Counted from the first letter of the stretch, positions 43,201 to 55,832 are shown. The stretch: DNA of 64,000 nt from Pomacea canaliculata (GCF_003073045.1 NC_037592.1:10320007-10384006), one strand, 5' to 3'. The notes: generated by a model not told the origin, from the letters alone. Numbers and translations: made by a program.

Positions 43201-45774
43201 TTGTGAAGGTCAAAATTTGTAAACAGCAACGCAACGGAATGTCGTCACTGAATATTTACTCCTCACGATAGAGATCTACAGGATGTGACGTCAAAATCAG
43301 ACTTTTTAAAAAGTGTCCGCTGTAGGGACTCGAACCATAAACCTAAGAAATTTGACGGATGTAAGGGTCAATGTGTCATTTAACGCACGCGCATAAATGT
43401 CGCCCGCCATTCGTTTCCTCACATTTTTGTCTCTCTATGCTCTGTTACACACCTCTCTCTCATTCTTTCTCTCTCTCTCTCACACACATACACGAGTGTT
43501 CTGACATAAATGCTCGACAGCCTCGTTTTGCCCATGGCACGCGCCTTAGTTTTGAAGTTGCTGCATGCACTCCGTGTAACATCTCCGCGCAATACGTTTG
43601 CACACCCGCGTGCACACAGAACGAATCTAATCGCCGCTCGTAAACGGAAGGCGACCCCGAATTACGATAACGAGAGCTATTTTCGAGTCGAGCAATCCAG
43701 GGAGAAGTCTCTGTTCCTGAAAGATTTCCCACCGGGACAGATCGGTACATTTGTTTCTGACTTGTCTCCTCTTTTTTTTTTTTAACTTGACGCAGATTCA
43801 GGAAAAACATGAATTTACAGGCGCTGTTCTGTTTTGCGATTTCTTGAACCTACAGATAAGTTCTGCAGTTTTTTTAATAGTTTAAACAAGATCTTCGTCC
43901 AACACAATATTTTTTTTAACTTTCTCTTCCTCAAGCATCATATTCTTTCCTATTTTTTTTATCATCAATATTATCATCATGATCGTCACTCTTCCCACTA
44001 CTTCTCCATTGCTCTCTCAACTATCTTTCGTCGCTGTGATGTAACCCTTCTGTTGATAAGGGATAAAATTCTAACAATGTAAATGTTACTCATGAGATAG
44101 TCCAGTTTATCTTCATTCCGGAAACGGACCAAGGTGAATAACGGGGGTTTTATCATTTTTCCTGCCTGCCTCCACATTCTGGTCTTAGAATGTCATCGTT
44201 ATGTTGCTTGTCGAGCTGCTCCCTATCTCCAACGTGTCAGCGACTAGACTCCTCTCTGATGCTTCGCCAACAAGTGGTTGCCACGCTGTTAAAGTTTGAG
44301 TGGAAAGCAAAATTTGCCTAATGTCTTCTAAATCTCAGTATAAGAATACTATTTTCACACTCGGTGAAAAAACAAAAGGTCAAACTCGTGATGTCACGTT
44401 TGTACAACGATGGGATCCTCGTTCTAGCATTAGCTGAAGGCTTCACAATGAAAAAGTATTCAGTGGACAATCCTGAACTCTGTGTTCTTGACCTCATGAT
44501 GATGTTTGTATGCATGTATTTTGAGAACAGATGAGGTATATTCACTCAAATGTTTGGGAAAAAGAAGAAATGGCTTCTTGCACTCAGCTTTATCCAGTCT
44601 TCAGCAACAAATCTACACTCCAGAAGGTCTTTAAAGACAAGTTTGATAGCGACTGCCAGAAGCAGTAATCTGAACAAGAATGTCTGAGTATTTCTCATTC
44701 GTTTTCCTTAATTTCTTGTCCGCACAAGTACATGCACATGTGCAAAATGTCAAACAGCAAAACAAAAACAAGCAGACACAAGAAGAAGCACTCACGGAGG
44801 AAGGCGCCGATGTTGACGAGCTGAGCAAAAATACATCTCTCCGGAGCCAGGATCGCAGTGTGGCTGGAATACAAAGTTGGAACATGTTAGTACTTTCATC
44901 ATCATTGTTAAATACACAGAGACTAAATATAGTTGTACAGTACAAGATTGTAGTTGTTTAGCACCCACACAAGACTAAAATACAAATTAAGTTTGTAATT
45001 TGAAAGAAACTTAGAAGATTTAAAAAAGTACAAGTTCATAATTGCAAAAGACACAGAAGACCAAACTACAAACTGCACATATTTGTAATTGTTAAAGACA
45101 CACAAAGACTAAAATATAAGTGGTGGAAGTTTGAAATTGTTAAAAACATACATGGGACTTCAGTCATACAACTTGTACAAGTTTGTACATGTTAAAGACA
45201 CAAAGAATGATCAAAATTTTAAGAATAAGGTCGAACTTGTTACAGGAACAAAAAAAGACAGATGGATGTACAACTCTGCACACTTGCAATGTCTCACCTG
45301 ATGTAGGGAAAGTCCGGCTCTACATGACCCTGGCTAACGGAAACTCCGTAGCTGCAAGCAAAAGATGGACAGAGCGTTTGAGAACTCCTCTCTCCTACTT
45401 TCTATCGTACAACACAGATTCGATCAAGTCAATCCACCATACAAATACATTCCATCCTTACACATGAACACACAGCCTCTCCCCTCCCTCCTCCACAGAC
45501 AAACACCATTTTCTTCTGTCAAACAGGTTTGTGTGACGAACGAGTGGGTGGGTCAGTCAGACAGGTGAGCATGGATGCCTAGTCTGGCCAGTTCTGACAC
45601 TATCAACAGTCATCGCCAAGGTCCTCGCATCCAATGACAAGTGGGTTACAGAGGACAACAGCGACTGTCATCGCCTGTCACTTACGAGATGAAGAAGGCG
45701 GAGATGATGAAGATGGCCGTGATGATCGGCAGCCAATGGATCCGCTTCTTCAAGAGAAGGATGCACAGCGCCAT
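37024..45774 (-). CDS. DRAM-family six-transmembrane protein (autophagy/lysosome modulator)
   Basis: Six exons on the minus strand give about 267 residues, the size of DRAM1/DRAM2. The translation matches the family along its length: TM1 HWLPIITAIFIISAFFIS; the signature SQGHVEPDFPYIS; APERCIFAQLVNIGAFL; TM3 RLCIASLIVGWLSAFGLSMV followed by ANFQ; TM4 around GAGLAFVLGLAYCWLQTTLS; TM5; and the conserved SEW of TM6 (E218-W219). DRAM proteins sit mainly in lysosomal membranes and promote autophagy; in vertebrates DRAM1 is a p53 target. The best resemblance is to DRAM2 (APE.C.F, I.VR). The exon 3/exon 4 junction is one base out of phase. The exon 5 donor is uncertain (38,691 or 38,709), and the last 16 residues may be intron read-through. 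Confidence 0.92.
37265..37565. repeat. CA-rich low-complexity tract in DRAM intron 5
   Basis: About 300 bp of CACACA units with CGCACG and CATACA variants. His/Thr- and Cys/Val-rich frames over it are artefacts. Confidence 0.92.
38396..38467. repeat. Three-copy 23-24 bp tandem repeat in DRAM intron 5
   Basis: Units of AAACTGTCTATACTGCTCTATAT and close variants start near 38,396, 38,419 and 38,442. Confidence 0.8.
38691..38915 (-). CDS. DRAM-family gene exon 5
   Basis: Acceptor TTTATTTTCAG, phase 0. It encodes TNEMRPAHYTGAGLAFVLGL through TM4 and TM5. Two equally weak donors are in phase 0: GTGAAT after 38,691 and GTGACT after 38,709. The longer form is preferred because the family has a longer loop before the TM6 EW. 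Confidence 0.85.
40735..41185. repeat. Poly-A and CAAA/CAA-rich tracts in DRAM intron 4
   Basis: Poly-A at 40,735-40,756 and an A/C-only stretch of about 180 bp at 41,000-41,180. The Lys/Asn/Gln frame and its Phe/Cys/Leu antisense are artefacts. Confidence 0.9.
42224..42398 (-). CDS. DRAM-family gene exon 4
   Basis: Acceptor GTGTCCACAG, donor GTAAGG, 175 bp. It encodes GANIYVRFLQQMEIFKTSRF, a Ser-rich linker, and TM3 ending SMVANFQ, all strongly DRAM-like. It needs two bases from exon 3, which supplies only one. Confidence 0.93.
42560..42630. repeat. GA-rich tract (GGAGA units) in DRAM intron 3
   Basis: Imperfect AGAGGAG/GGAGA tandem units. Confidence 0.88.
44796..44863 (-). CDS. DRAM-family gene exon 3
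   Basis: Acceptor TTGTATTCCAG, donor GTGAGT, 68 bp. It encodes HTAILAPERCIFAQLVNIGA and FL, matching the first luminal loop and TM2 of DRAM2. Confidence 0.93.
44906..45230. repeat. Degenerate minisatellite, about 47 bp unit, six to seven copies
   Basis: Units with the core TTAAAGACACACAAAGACTA, AAATACAA, then GTTTGTAATTG repeat through DRAM intron 2. Individual copies are 43-52 bp and well diverged. Confidence 0.8.
45298..45351 (-). CDS. DRAM-family gene exon 2
   Basis: Acceptor TGCTTGCAG, donor AG|GTGAGA, 54 bp. It encodes YGVSVSQGHVEPDFPYI, corresponding to the DRAM luminal signature ending PYIS. Confidence 0.95.
45686..45774 (-). CDS. DRAM-family gene exon 1 (start)
   Basis: ATG at 45,774 in GCCATCATGG, a good start context, opens MALCILLLKKRIHWLPIITA and TM1. 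Donor TC|GTAAGT. Just upstream in frame lies an acidic open stretch (Glu/Asp-rich) beginning after CTCTCCACCAG at 45,829, a possible acceptor, so an upstream exon cannot be excluded. No Met occurs in that stretch. Confidence 0.9.
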
Positions 45775-45980
45775 GATGGCTTCCTGCTCTTCCTCTTCCT
45801 CGTCCTCTTCCTTCTTCTCGCTCCCTTCCTGGTGGAGAGACACACAAACACACGTCTATACCTGTCGGTTTGTGTCCGGGTATTGCTCACATGCACGCGG
45901 GCACACACACACAGAGTTGCAGGCAAGTGAACATCAGACGCCATCACTGGCTAACCGAATCGTCAAGCTCACCAGGCGAG

Positions 45981-45991
45981 TGCGCATGCGC
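45981..45991. promoter_or_regulatory. Palindromic NRF-1-like site upstream of the DRAM start
   Basis: TGCGCATGCGC is a full NRF-1 consensus palindrome, 207 bp upstream of the ATG on the minus strand and in the position expected of a core promoter. NRF-1 commonly drives CpG-type promoters. The role here is inferred. Confidence 0.45.
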
Positions 45992-47177
45992 TGTGATGTC
46001 GGCCCGCCCTTGATCTTATCCGCGTTTATTTCTGCGTCACGAGGGTGTTTGTACGCACTGTCCGGCATATCTCGCCGACTGATTTTTTTTCTTATTTCAA
46101 GGGTCCTTCGTCGCAAATGGATGTCGACTCTCATCAACGGTTTATTTTGTTTGAAAGACACGTGCGCAGCAGCAGAGAAGAAGAAACAAGACACGAGCAT
46201 GCCAGAGAAACCTGCATGTCTTGTACAGCCCCGGGTAGCTCCAGAAATTATTTGCTGTCTTTAGTCGGTCTAAGATCCGCATTTCTTTCAATCTTCATTT
46301 GGCTTAATTCTCGCTCAAAAACAAACGTTGGGAGGAAAAACCCATTGGCCTAAAGCCATGAAAAGTTGTCTGTGCAGGCTTTTATCGTTTGTCTCCGGTC
46401 TGTATCCAGGAAAGACAATAAAGAACACTTTGGTCACTTCCATAGTAAAGTCTTATGTGTACCCGATTACCTTTTTGCTTGTCCGACTGCAGGACTGTTT
46501 TTTTTTTTTCTTAAACTAATTCACTGGCACGCGCACGCATATGCGCACTATAAGTTTACACGCATAACCTGCCCTTTCACTTGGGTTTTTTTTTTTCATT
46601 CTTAACTTTATTTACCGCCCACCTACATGTTCGTCCGCTCTGATTGGTCTACAAAAGCGCCCCCACGTGGTTCGTGTTTCTATCACCACGACGGTTGGGA
46701 GCGAATCCTGGGGACAATCCCCTCTTTGTAGTGCAGCCCCCACCTGCAGGTGCACGCCTGTAGCCAGAGACGTCTTCAAGGCACCGCTGATTATATCACA
46801 TGATGCACACACACACACATATACACATGCCACACGCACGCACGCATACCTAACCGACACACACGCACCCTCTCTTCTCTCTCCCTTTCCATTCGAAGCC
46901 GAACTTTTTTTTGTTGTTGTTACATTTGCGATTGGTTGATAACCGTTATTTGCTTGTGAATGCACTAACACGCGTGCGTGAGTGTGTTAGTGCGTGCAAC
47001 ATCTTGTGTACGTGTTCTCGAAGGTTAGTTGTGAAGAAACACATTAACCTAGAAAGTCATGCAGGTACAGCAGAAAACCAAGAGCAAGGAAGAAAAATTA
47101 CAAGAGAGAAAAGTAGTTTACAGCTCTTAACCCTTTACAGCCTAAAATCTCAAAGCAAGCCTACGTCGCCCACCTGC

Positions 47178-47260
47178 CTACAAACAAACAAACAAACAAA
47201 CAAACAAACAAACAAACAAACAAACAAACAAACAAAAAACAAACAAACAAACAAACACCT
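47178..47260. repeat. (CAAA)n microsatellite
   Basis: About 18 nearly perfect CAAA units with one short interruption. Confidence 0.96.
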
Positions 47261-49151
47261 ACCCCTTCTCCCCCCACAAAATAATTCCTCCCAATTAAAC
47301 AAGAGTATTACTTTTAGTGGTTCGGTAAACAGCTTACAGATGAATGTACGAACAAAATGACGAGCGCTCACTCTTTTCAAAGACGATCGTTAAAAACTGC
47401 AGAATTTTTCATCAACTGTTTTTCTTAAAAGAAGCCGTTGAAATAACTCAGGCAGCCAGCTTGCGAGGGACAGAATGCGATGAAGGGAAGACCCAAGGGA
47501 TCATAACCGAGAAACTGCGAGAAACTGCGAGAAACAGCGAGAAACACTTATTTGTTTCCCGAAGACTCAACACCAGAGTGCAACATCGTTGTCCGGGGTT
47601 CAAGAGGAAGCGACCTCAGTGCGCGGAGTGTGCGGCACGCAGACCACGTGACGGGCTGTGAGATTATTTAAGTGTTCCGCTAAAACATTTAAAAGCTTTT
47701 TGACGCACACTGTTAGTTTACTAGCAATTTGGCAAACTCCAAACACCAGCTAAAGATGCTCCAGACCTCCACAACAAGAAAGGCAGCTTGACATGCTTTC
47801 ATTCGTCGGCATTCTCGCTCTTCTCTCTCTCTGTCCTTTATTTTATTTTCACCCAGTGCGCATGCGTGTTGGTGGGAGGTTGGGAGGTTTTGACCCCTTG
47901 CTTGCCGACACTCCAGCTTCAAAGACTTTACCTCTTCAGAGCAGATTCTCTGACCATTTGTCATTTTCTACTCTAAACATTTTTTTTTTACCGTCGGCTG
48001 TTAAAGGTAGGGGTGGTCCTTCCAGACCCTTTCTTCCGAGACCTAACGTCTCTTTCCTTATCATCGTCCTCAAGAGTTCTTCATTGTTATAGAACTCGCC
48101 TACTGTAGGTTTTCTGAATGTATTCTCCACCTGTTAATGATGTTTAGTGTTAGTTCGTTAGTTTCCATCTATACCTGGGTCGCGATGTAAGTTTATGCAA
48201 GTACATTTGGCTCCGCACAGGAAGTTGTAAAGATGCCGGAGAAACAATAACAAACGGTCGCACATATGGATGCAAGATCCTGGGGAGGAGAGAGGGGGAG
48301 ACGCTCTCGTAACGCACGGAGACTGGAACGCTGAGGCCAACTCCAATGGTTATCAGGACTAGGGTGGGAAAACAGAGCATTCCGGGTTGTGAGAAAACAA
48401 ATAACAAGATCAAGACACCCGGAACTCGAGCGGAGGCATCGGCGTACCCTGTAGCTCGAGGCATCGCCATTCGCCTTCAAAAGTTACAGCAGCCGGGAGG
48501 GTATGCACCCACTAGCGACTTTACTGCATTGCCTGCTAATCTTCCTGCTGTGCAAACATCCTCCCTCCTCCTCCTCCTCCTCATCATCATCATCATCATC
48601 ATGTGGTGATTCAACCTTAGCTGCTACTTTAGAGGAAAACATCATTTCTTCCCACCCACCCCGTCCCGCGTCATCAATTATCGTCGTCATCGTCGTCCAC
48701 AGTCATATCACCAGCACCACCACCACCACCACCAGCAGCAGCAGCCTCTCCTGACCACACTGGTGGCTGTGGGACTCACGAGGGCTGCAGCAGCTGTGCT
48801 GATGTTCTTGTTTTATCTTTGACATGCTGCAGACACCCGCACTGGCACGCTGCAGACTCTTCTCTCTCTCCACTTGCCACCCTATTGTTTGGTCGGCGCT
48901 GGAGGCCATCATCTTTATCTGATGGCTGGCACCAGACAATAAGACAGCGTGAGTTTAGTCACTCTCAATCTTTATTTTTCCTCTTCTTCCTTTCTTTTTT
49001 CTCTTTCTCTCTCTTCGCTTACTGCTGAAGGAGTACTGCCTTTCCCTCCATCCCGTTAATGAAACTAAAGCTCAAGAAGAACTTATTTCAAAACATTTTG
49101 AAGTTAAAAGAGAAAGATCGTTCCATATAACGAATACTGTAGTATGAATTA

Positions 49152-49315
49152 CTACTTATTAAAAATTAAAGAATTACCATTTATTAATAAGTAGTTACCT
49201 ATTTAAAATTACCTCCTTAATGAGAATTGACTGCCTATTAAAAAATACGAACTTATTAAGAATTGAAGAATTACCTAAAATTACCTGCTAATTAAGAATT
49301 AAAGGACTAACCTTA
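49152..49315. repeat. AT-rich degenerate tandem repeat
   Basis: Variants of TATTAAAAATTAAAGAATTACC recur five to six times with spacing of roughly 22-35 bp. Confidence 0.6.
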
Positions 49316-52300
49316 CTACTCATTACCTACTCACATATCGACACAATTAGCCATTCCTATAGACATACTGTTCCTGACTTCAGGTGATAGCAGCAGGTCC
49401 GATCACTCTCCCTGATATTCACATGATAATTAGCTAAATGTCTTTCCGGCTTCTGTGTTGATTTGTTTTAAATATTTTTTCCCGACATTCCTAACCTGAA
49501 AGCGCTCTTCCGCCGAGAGTAAATGTCGAGCTACTCTCACTACCCAGATGAAGGAATGGATCACCATAACAAATACGTCACTTCCGCTAGTTTGTTCTCC
49601 CCGCAGCACGGCCAATTACATGGAGGCTTTGCTGGCTTGTGTCAGGGGTAGACCACTCTGGTGCAGCAGCACAAAAGCACTTTCTGCTCAGTGTTTTCAC
49701 AGAATGGATCGGTAAACAAATCGAGATCTCGCGGGGCCTCTCGCGCGCCCCATTCACTAACGAAGATAGGACAACCCACACCTTAAAAGATTAAAGTGGT
49801 TAGAAGGGTTAATCTTTTGGTCTTCTGCCAGAAATCTTCCATTTGCCGGTGCTTGCCCATGGAGGTAAATTTAGAGGATTCGATTCATGGCGCAAAATTT
49901 TAGCGTCTTTCGGTTTCCTTTTGCCCAGATTGTGGATTTTTTTTTCACTTTCATTGCTGCACCCACCAGCTTCCACCAATCCCAGTTCGCTATTTCTGCT
50001 TCCAATTTTTGTGTCTTTTGCGGATGTCGAGCTTAAAAAGGGATGAAGGATACCTGGTCTTCTTTGTGCGGGGTTCAAGATCTGATCATCTTCAGACACA
50101 GGGCAGAAAAAACAGGCTGGGAGGGGGAGTGAAGGAGGAGGGGTGAGAGGGGATACAGGAGGGAGGGTGAGAGGGGAGTACAGGAGGGAGGGTGAGAGGT
50201 GATAAAGGTAAACAGACGATTAATTTGTACCGTTAGGCGTGTCAGAGGAGAGCAAGTTATGAGAGCGATCTGTCTGCGCGCTTAGCTCTTCAAGGGTTTG
50301 TTGTACCTTCACAGGAGCGGCTACAAGTCCCGACAGACCAACAGACATGCACGAGGAACTGTGTTATCGTTGGTCGTCGCCGCACAATGCGTTTGTCAAG
50401 AAGCGCTTTCGTGAGCTTTGCCACTTTTATCTCCGGCACTGCAGCCTCAGCAAGTCTCTCTCTTTCTCCCTCCCTCTCTGTCTTATGATCAGACCCACAG
50501 GGTGAATGAAAGCACAGGATGCGAGGGCGAGAGTCTGTGTGAGTGTAGGTGCATCATCATTATCTTGGTCTAAACTTTACTCCATTATTAAAAACAAATG
50601 TACACCCGACTACTACCAACATTACCGCAAGCTTCAGCGTCTGGAAACGGCCTTATTTATCCTAATTTTGCTTCAACTTTAATTGTGGTTTAATTAAAAA
50701 TAAATTGATTGGCCAGCCCTCGTGCATTTCCGCCCTCGCCGTTATAGACAGTGTCATGGCGGCCACAATCTTCGTGGCTCCAACACAAGGATATACACTA
50801 AGACTTATCAACGCTGATAAAGCAGCTGCACAGAAATCAGAAATAATTGGCTGAAAGGCGAAGCCGGTGATTGCTCTTGCTTCCGTTTTATATATATATA
50901 CACATACAGAGCACATCACACACAAACAGAGAAATCCACACATCACACAGAGCGTGCACACACACACACATACACACTGAACATACACTGACACACGAAC
51001 GTGCTGAGAGATGTTCTTGCAGCTTGGTGTACATTAAAATGCCCAGAAAGTCGGATTTTGCATTTTACTCACAATATATATAGGAGAATATTGAAATGGC
51101 GAACTTGTACACACTAATATTCACAATACTCCTATTCACATCGCATACAAGTACAAACAGTTACAATACTTGATACAGAGTGTACATTTACATCATGGGA
51201 TGGATACAAAATGCCCGCCCTCCCAAAATACAGAGAGGAGAATGAAGAAAGTAAGAAAGAAAACTGAGCTTATGCTCCTCTTTCAAACAAAAGAACTGAG
51301 TTTTGTTTTTACACCTGTTCATATTTGTAGATGTGTGTGTTTGTGTGTTTAAAAAAAACTTCATTTCATTCCTTAACTTTTACATTTTTTTTATTTTGTG
51401 ACTTGCTCGTGTCCTAGAATGACTATAAAAAAACTTTATTATGTTTATAGATTTGTACAGGTCTTAGAAAAAAATGCAGAAAACTTGGTTAGTCGCCGTA
51501 AACAACTTCACGTGAATGCTCCTTGACGCCAGAAGACAAAGACAAGTGAGTTACTTGCAAAAAAAAAAAAAAAAAAAAAAATACAAACTGCTATAGAGAT
51601 GATGCTAGGAGTGCTACCAGACGGAAGTGGATTCCATTAAAATAAGGTAAGAATGATAGGCTCGCCCTCGACAGATTATAAGAGTTCTTGCTGATAAAAA
51701 TCCCTTTTGGTGAGTGCCGTGCACCGCCTCTCAGACTCAAACACCTTTGATAAGTAAATGGACGGCGATGGTTATTACTGCTGCACCCACACGCGGAGGG
51801 CGAGATGGGTTTTGGGGTAGATACCTGGGAGTGGTGGCGATGGGTGTGGAAATAATTTCCGGTTTATGCTGCAATATTCATGTTGAGGAAATATATTGTG
51901 TAAGGGAAGTTGACAGGCAAGGATAGAGACAGCGAAATGTGAGATTTTATGCTGAAGAAAGTGGTCGACATTTTAAGGAATATTCACATACACCCTCACA
52001 CACAAAACAACAACACACACACACATTGCCAATTTGTTCTGCAACAAGTTACAAAAAATATTTAAAAAATCTCGCAAAGTGGGTGCAGACGGCGGGCGCC
52101 ATATTGTGAGGGGCTCAACGGACAACAAAACAAGCATACTCAGCAACCGTCATTGACTGGCTCTCAAAAGGCAGGAAATGATGACAGAAATATCTCCAAA
52201 GTTCTTGGCCAAATCGCAGGGTGGTGATCAGATGTACCGGGTCAACGTCTATGACGCAGGCGCACGCTTCGCACAATGAATGAAATCTGCTTCACTTGTG

Positions 52301-54929
52301 GGTGTGTGTGAGAGGGAGAGAGAGAAAGAGGAAATGCGAGGTTGAGTTAGCCCCAATTCATGAAAGAAGCTTCAATTTTCTGTGGATGTTATCCTAAAAA
52401 GACATAAACACTTCAGTCGATATAAGTTCTAACGTCGAAATAATGTAGCCTTGTTCTGAATTAAGAAAAGATTACATTCATAAGATCATGAAGATGGCGT
52501 CTATCTCTGTCTCTCTGTCATTCTTTGTTTTTTGTATCTCTTTCGCGATATTCTCTTGTAAGTCTTAGTGGACGCTAGCAATAGTCTTCAGCCAACACAC
52601 AGGACGTACGAATGAAGCTAGTCAAAACTATTTCTTCCCGTTGTACAAGTATTTTATGGTCACGTCTGTCGCCCCTCACTCGCTACGTGACGATAACGGT
52701 GCTCCTACGTCACTGGAAAGTCGCTTAACCCACTACGTCACAGGACAGCCACCGTTCACTCCATCATAACAAAATAAATAAATAAAACTCCTTACAGATA
52801 ACTTCCTTTCCTAAGTTAAAAGGGGGCGTAGGAGAGGGAGGTGTGCGAGAAACTGAATTACAGTTTTTACCACGCACACGGTTTATGTTGTCACACTCGA
52901 CCAGTAAATAAAATCAAATTCTATCTTCACTGTACGAGATTCAGGACAGTTTTAATGCCAGAGAAAAAAAACTGATAACACATACACTCGCCAGACATTT
53001 CGCAGCACGGACAGAAATGTTAGAAAATGGGGCTGGTCAGGGCAAATACACATCAGCGAATGAGTCTGTCTTTCTCTCCTCCTGGTTCGATTCTAAGTTC
53101 ACCTCTTTTTATAGTTCATAACGGCTCGTTATTAGCTGTTGAAAAATGTTCTCAGCTGTGAGATGATGGCAGAGGAGAATGTCAGTCCGACAACAACATC
53201 CCTCATTCATGCCATCAGACATTCGGGTCCGTGAGTCGTGCAAACTCGTGCAACCAATTAACAGATTAAACAGTATAAAAACTCTGGTTAGAAAGTAAAC
53301 GGTCGGCAGTAAACTCCCTTCTGTAGCTCCCTGTTTTAATGTAATTATTTAAATTGTGTAATCAGTAAACAACTGGCGTTTTACAAGGAGGATAACCATT
53401 CAGCTTTATGAAACAGAAACTGATTACAACACCGACGTCCGGGACAGATTAAGCAACGAGCACTCGGTTCGACACCAGTTCGGCGCATCATTCTTTTTCA
53501 CGATAACTCAGTTGTTGAATGGATACCTGACGGATGGGAAAAGTAAGGAAAGAAGATGTATATCCCTCTGTCAAGAAGAAAAAGCCCTGAGAAAAGTGAG
53601 GTATCTCTAACACCTTACTACTCGACCACTGAAAGATTAAGAGCAATAATTTTCTTTACAAAGATTGAGTATGCTAACAACGCAAAAAAAAAAAAAATCA
53701 AATCAACATGTGAATGAAAAAGAAGGAAACCCTTCCACGAGATTTACATCCCCTCTCTTCTTTTCCAAGAGAAGATTGTGTAAAGGAGGATGTCATGAAG
53801 ATTAGCAGCTGTAATGATGAAAGAAATCCTCGTCTGCTAAAGACGGAAGCACGCACGGCGTCAGTTGGGTGGGAGGTAACGGTATTTCTCTTAACTGAGC
53901 TGAAGTAAACTAAACAAAGTATATCCGCTGCCATTTATTTTTAACGCACCTATCAGGCCCCGCTGGCCCTTGACGTCACGATCATCAATGACCTCTCGCA
54001 CAGCCGTTGCGTGAATGACGATGAAAAGGTTCCGTTACCTCGACACAGAGTCTGCAGTTCTACAGCATGTCCTGTTACGTCATCAGGTCAGGCCTCGTTT
54101 ATTTTGTAATTTTTCAAAATAAAAGCCGGACAACATGAAATGTATCAAAAAAGCGAAATATGTCTTAAATTGCCCGGATGTCAATGCCACGTCTCAATGA
54201 AGACTTGTCTCCCTTCCTCACATACTTTATCAGGACTGGTGTTTTCAGAACTGGGTTATGCCGCCACCAACAGACAGGCAGGCAACAAACCCCTTGCCTT
54301 TTCCTCCGAACATTTTCTCCCACCGATGTTATTAAAGACAAAATGTCATGCCCCACACCGTCGACCCCGGTGTTTTTTCGGGGTTCATGCATTCGCCGTC
54401 AACTGCTTGTTACTCGTTTACTCTCGGCTGCTTTTGCAAACTCATCACATGATGTGAGAGGGTACCCACCTCTATCCGGCGCTGTTACAAGCGGAAATAT
54501 CTCACAATCCTTCAGCGACATGAAGACAGACTGAGTGTAAAGAAAGCGAATAAAAATAACTTACGAGCCGCGTGGAAATGAATGAATTAAAAGACCGTTA
54601 GATTAAAATAACTGCCAGATGAAAGAGAAGTCTGGAATAGAGGAATAGCCCCATTCTTTTTGATCGTCTGTCTTCAACAGATAATACAAGTCAAGGTAAA
54701 GTGGAGGACGACGACGCGACGCAACGATGCTGCTGCCGAAGATGACGACGACGAGACTTTGGTGATAACGACGATAACAATAATACATATGTGATTCTGT
54801 AATTACTTTTCTATATACATTTGAAATACATAGATGGCAAGAATGTCAATGAGAAAAATTACCTGTACTGTTCCTGTGTACGCTCGCACTGTGAATTCTA
54901 CTTCCGGTCTTTCGACTCAGACCCAGGAT

Positions 54930-55075
54930 CAGTTTTGTGAAGACAAGACTTTGGACACGGCTATATGAAGACAAGACCACGCCCTCTGACTTTTTGACAA
55001 TGCTTTATGAAGACTAGACCCCGCCCTCTGGCTTCTCCACACAACACAGACCACGCCCTATGCTTTATGAATAAA
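54930..55075. repeat. Degenerate direct repeat 'TATGAAGACAAGACCACGCCCTCT'
   Basis: Copies at about 54,963 and 55,007 are close, with partial copies before and after. Each couples TTTATGAAGAC to GACCACGCCCT. Confidence 0.7.
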
Positions 55076-55578
55076 AATCCGAAGGCAGGTAGCTAGTCAA
55101 ACACAAGACCGATGACTTCAGAAAAAAGTGTAGCTCGGTACAACAGGCACCGCAAGAACAACAAATGAACACGAAAACGAAAATGCGGAGAGTTGGTCCA
55201 CACTACACGGATTTCACGCTTCACATCACTGTACTAACATTTAATATCTCCGTGCTAACAGTACTAACCTACCACACCTATCTAACAGGACTAACGTTTC
55301 ATCACAACGCACATATAATGATAGACACAATCATAAATAGTTCCAAACTATCACTACACGGCACACACGTCGATAAAAATCGCATCACACTTAACACCAT
55401 TAAAGTATTACCAAACAACAACAACAACTACAGTCTCACCACACTGAACACAAAGTACTTTGGTGTACAGTGAACAAACAGCGGCGGAGACTGAGAATAG
55501 GTACACGGGTGTACAGACAGTAATGAGGTAACAATACACAAACAGTGGTGAGTTGTATACTGTACAAACATTACTTAC

Positions 55579-55832
55579 TCTATCTCGCCATCAGTCACTT
55601 GCACAACGCTGCTGCTTTCCCACAGAGACGAGGTCGGTAAACAAACGTCGCCGTCTTCAAAGCATTCCAGATAACCCGCCACCCCCCTCCTGTCCAGCTC
55701 CCCCCGTCTCCTCCTGTCAAAAACGCGCGCAGTGCACGAGCGCAGACACCCCTCCAAGTGAGTCGTGGACCTGACAGACCTCCACAGACTGTCACAACAC
55801 TCCCAGTGGTCAGTGGCCAGGGTGGACAGCAA
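55579..55832 (-). other. Candidate minus-strand first exon
   Basis: On the minus strand a GC-rich block ends GAGATAGA|GTAAGTAATG, a near-perfect donor. An open frame of about 85 codons runs into the donor but has no ATG, only a TTG start, so it is more likely a 5' UTR exon. It could be an alternative distal first exon of the DRAM gene or of an unknown gene. No other evidence. Confidence 0.22.

Larger units (their letters stand above)
46000..55560. other. Non-coding stretch with many simple repeats, no gene seen
   Basis: CA tract 46,805-46,860; (CAAA)n 47,178-47,260; four 10 bp GAGAAACTGC units 47,509-47,546; (CTC)n/(ATC)n 48,565-48,602; (CAC)n/(CAG)n 48,709-48,745; G-rich tandem units of about 30 bp 50,112-50,205; poly-A 51,560-51,582. 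No exon with matching splice sites and protein similarity was found. Confidence 0.5.

Noticed and set aside
43290..43350. tRNA-like box B (GGTTCGAGTCC on the minus strand)
   Set aside because: No acceptor stem, D-arm or anticodon arm can be formed around it.
53075..53105. GGTTCGATTCTAA resembling a box B
   Set aside because: Isolated motif without a tRNA fold or box A at the right distance.
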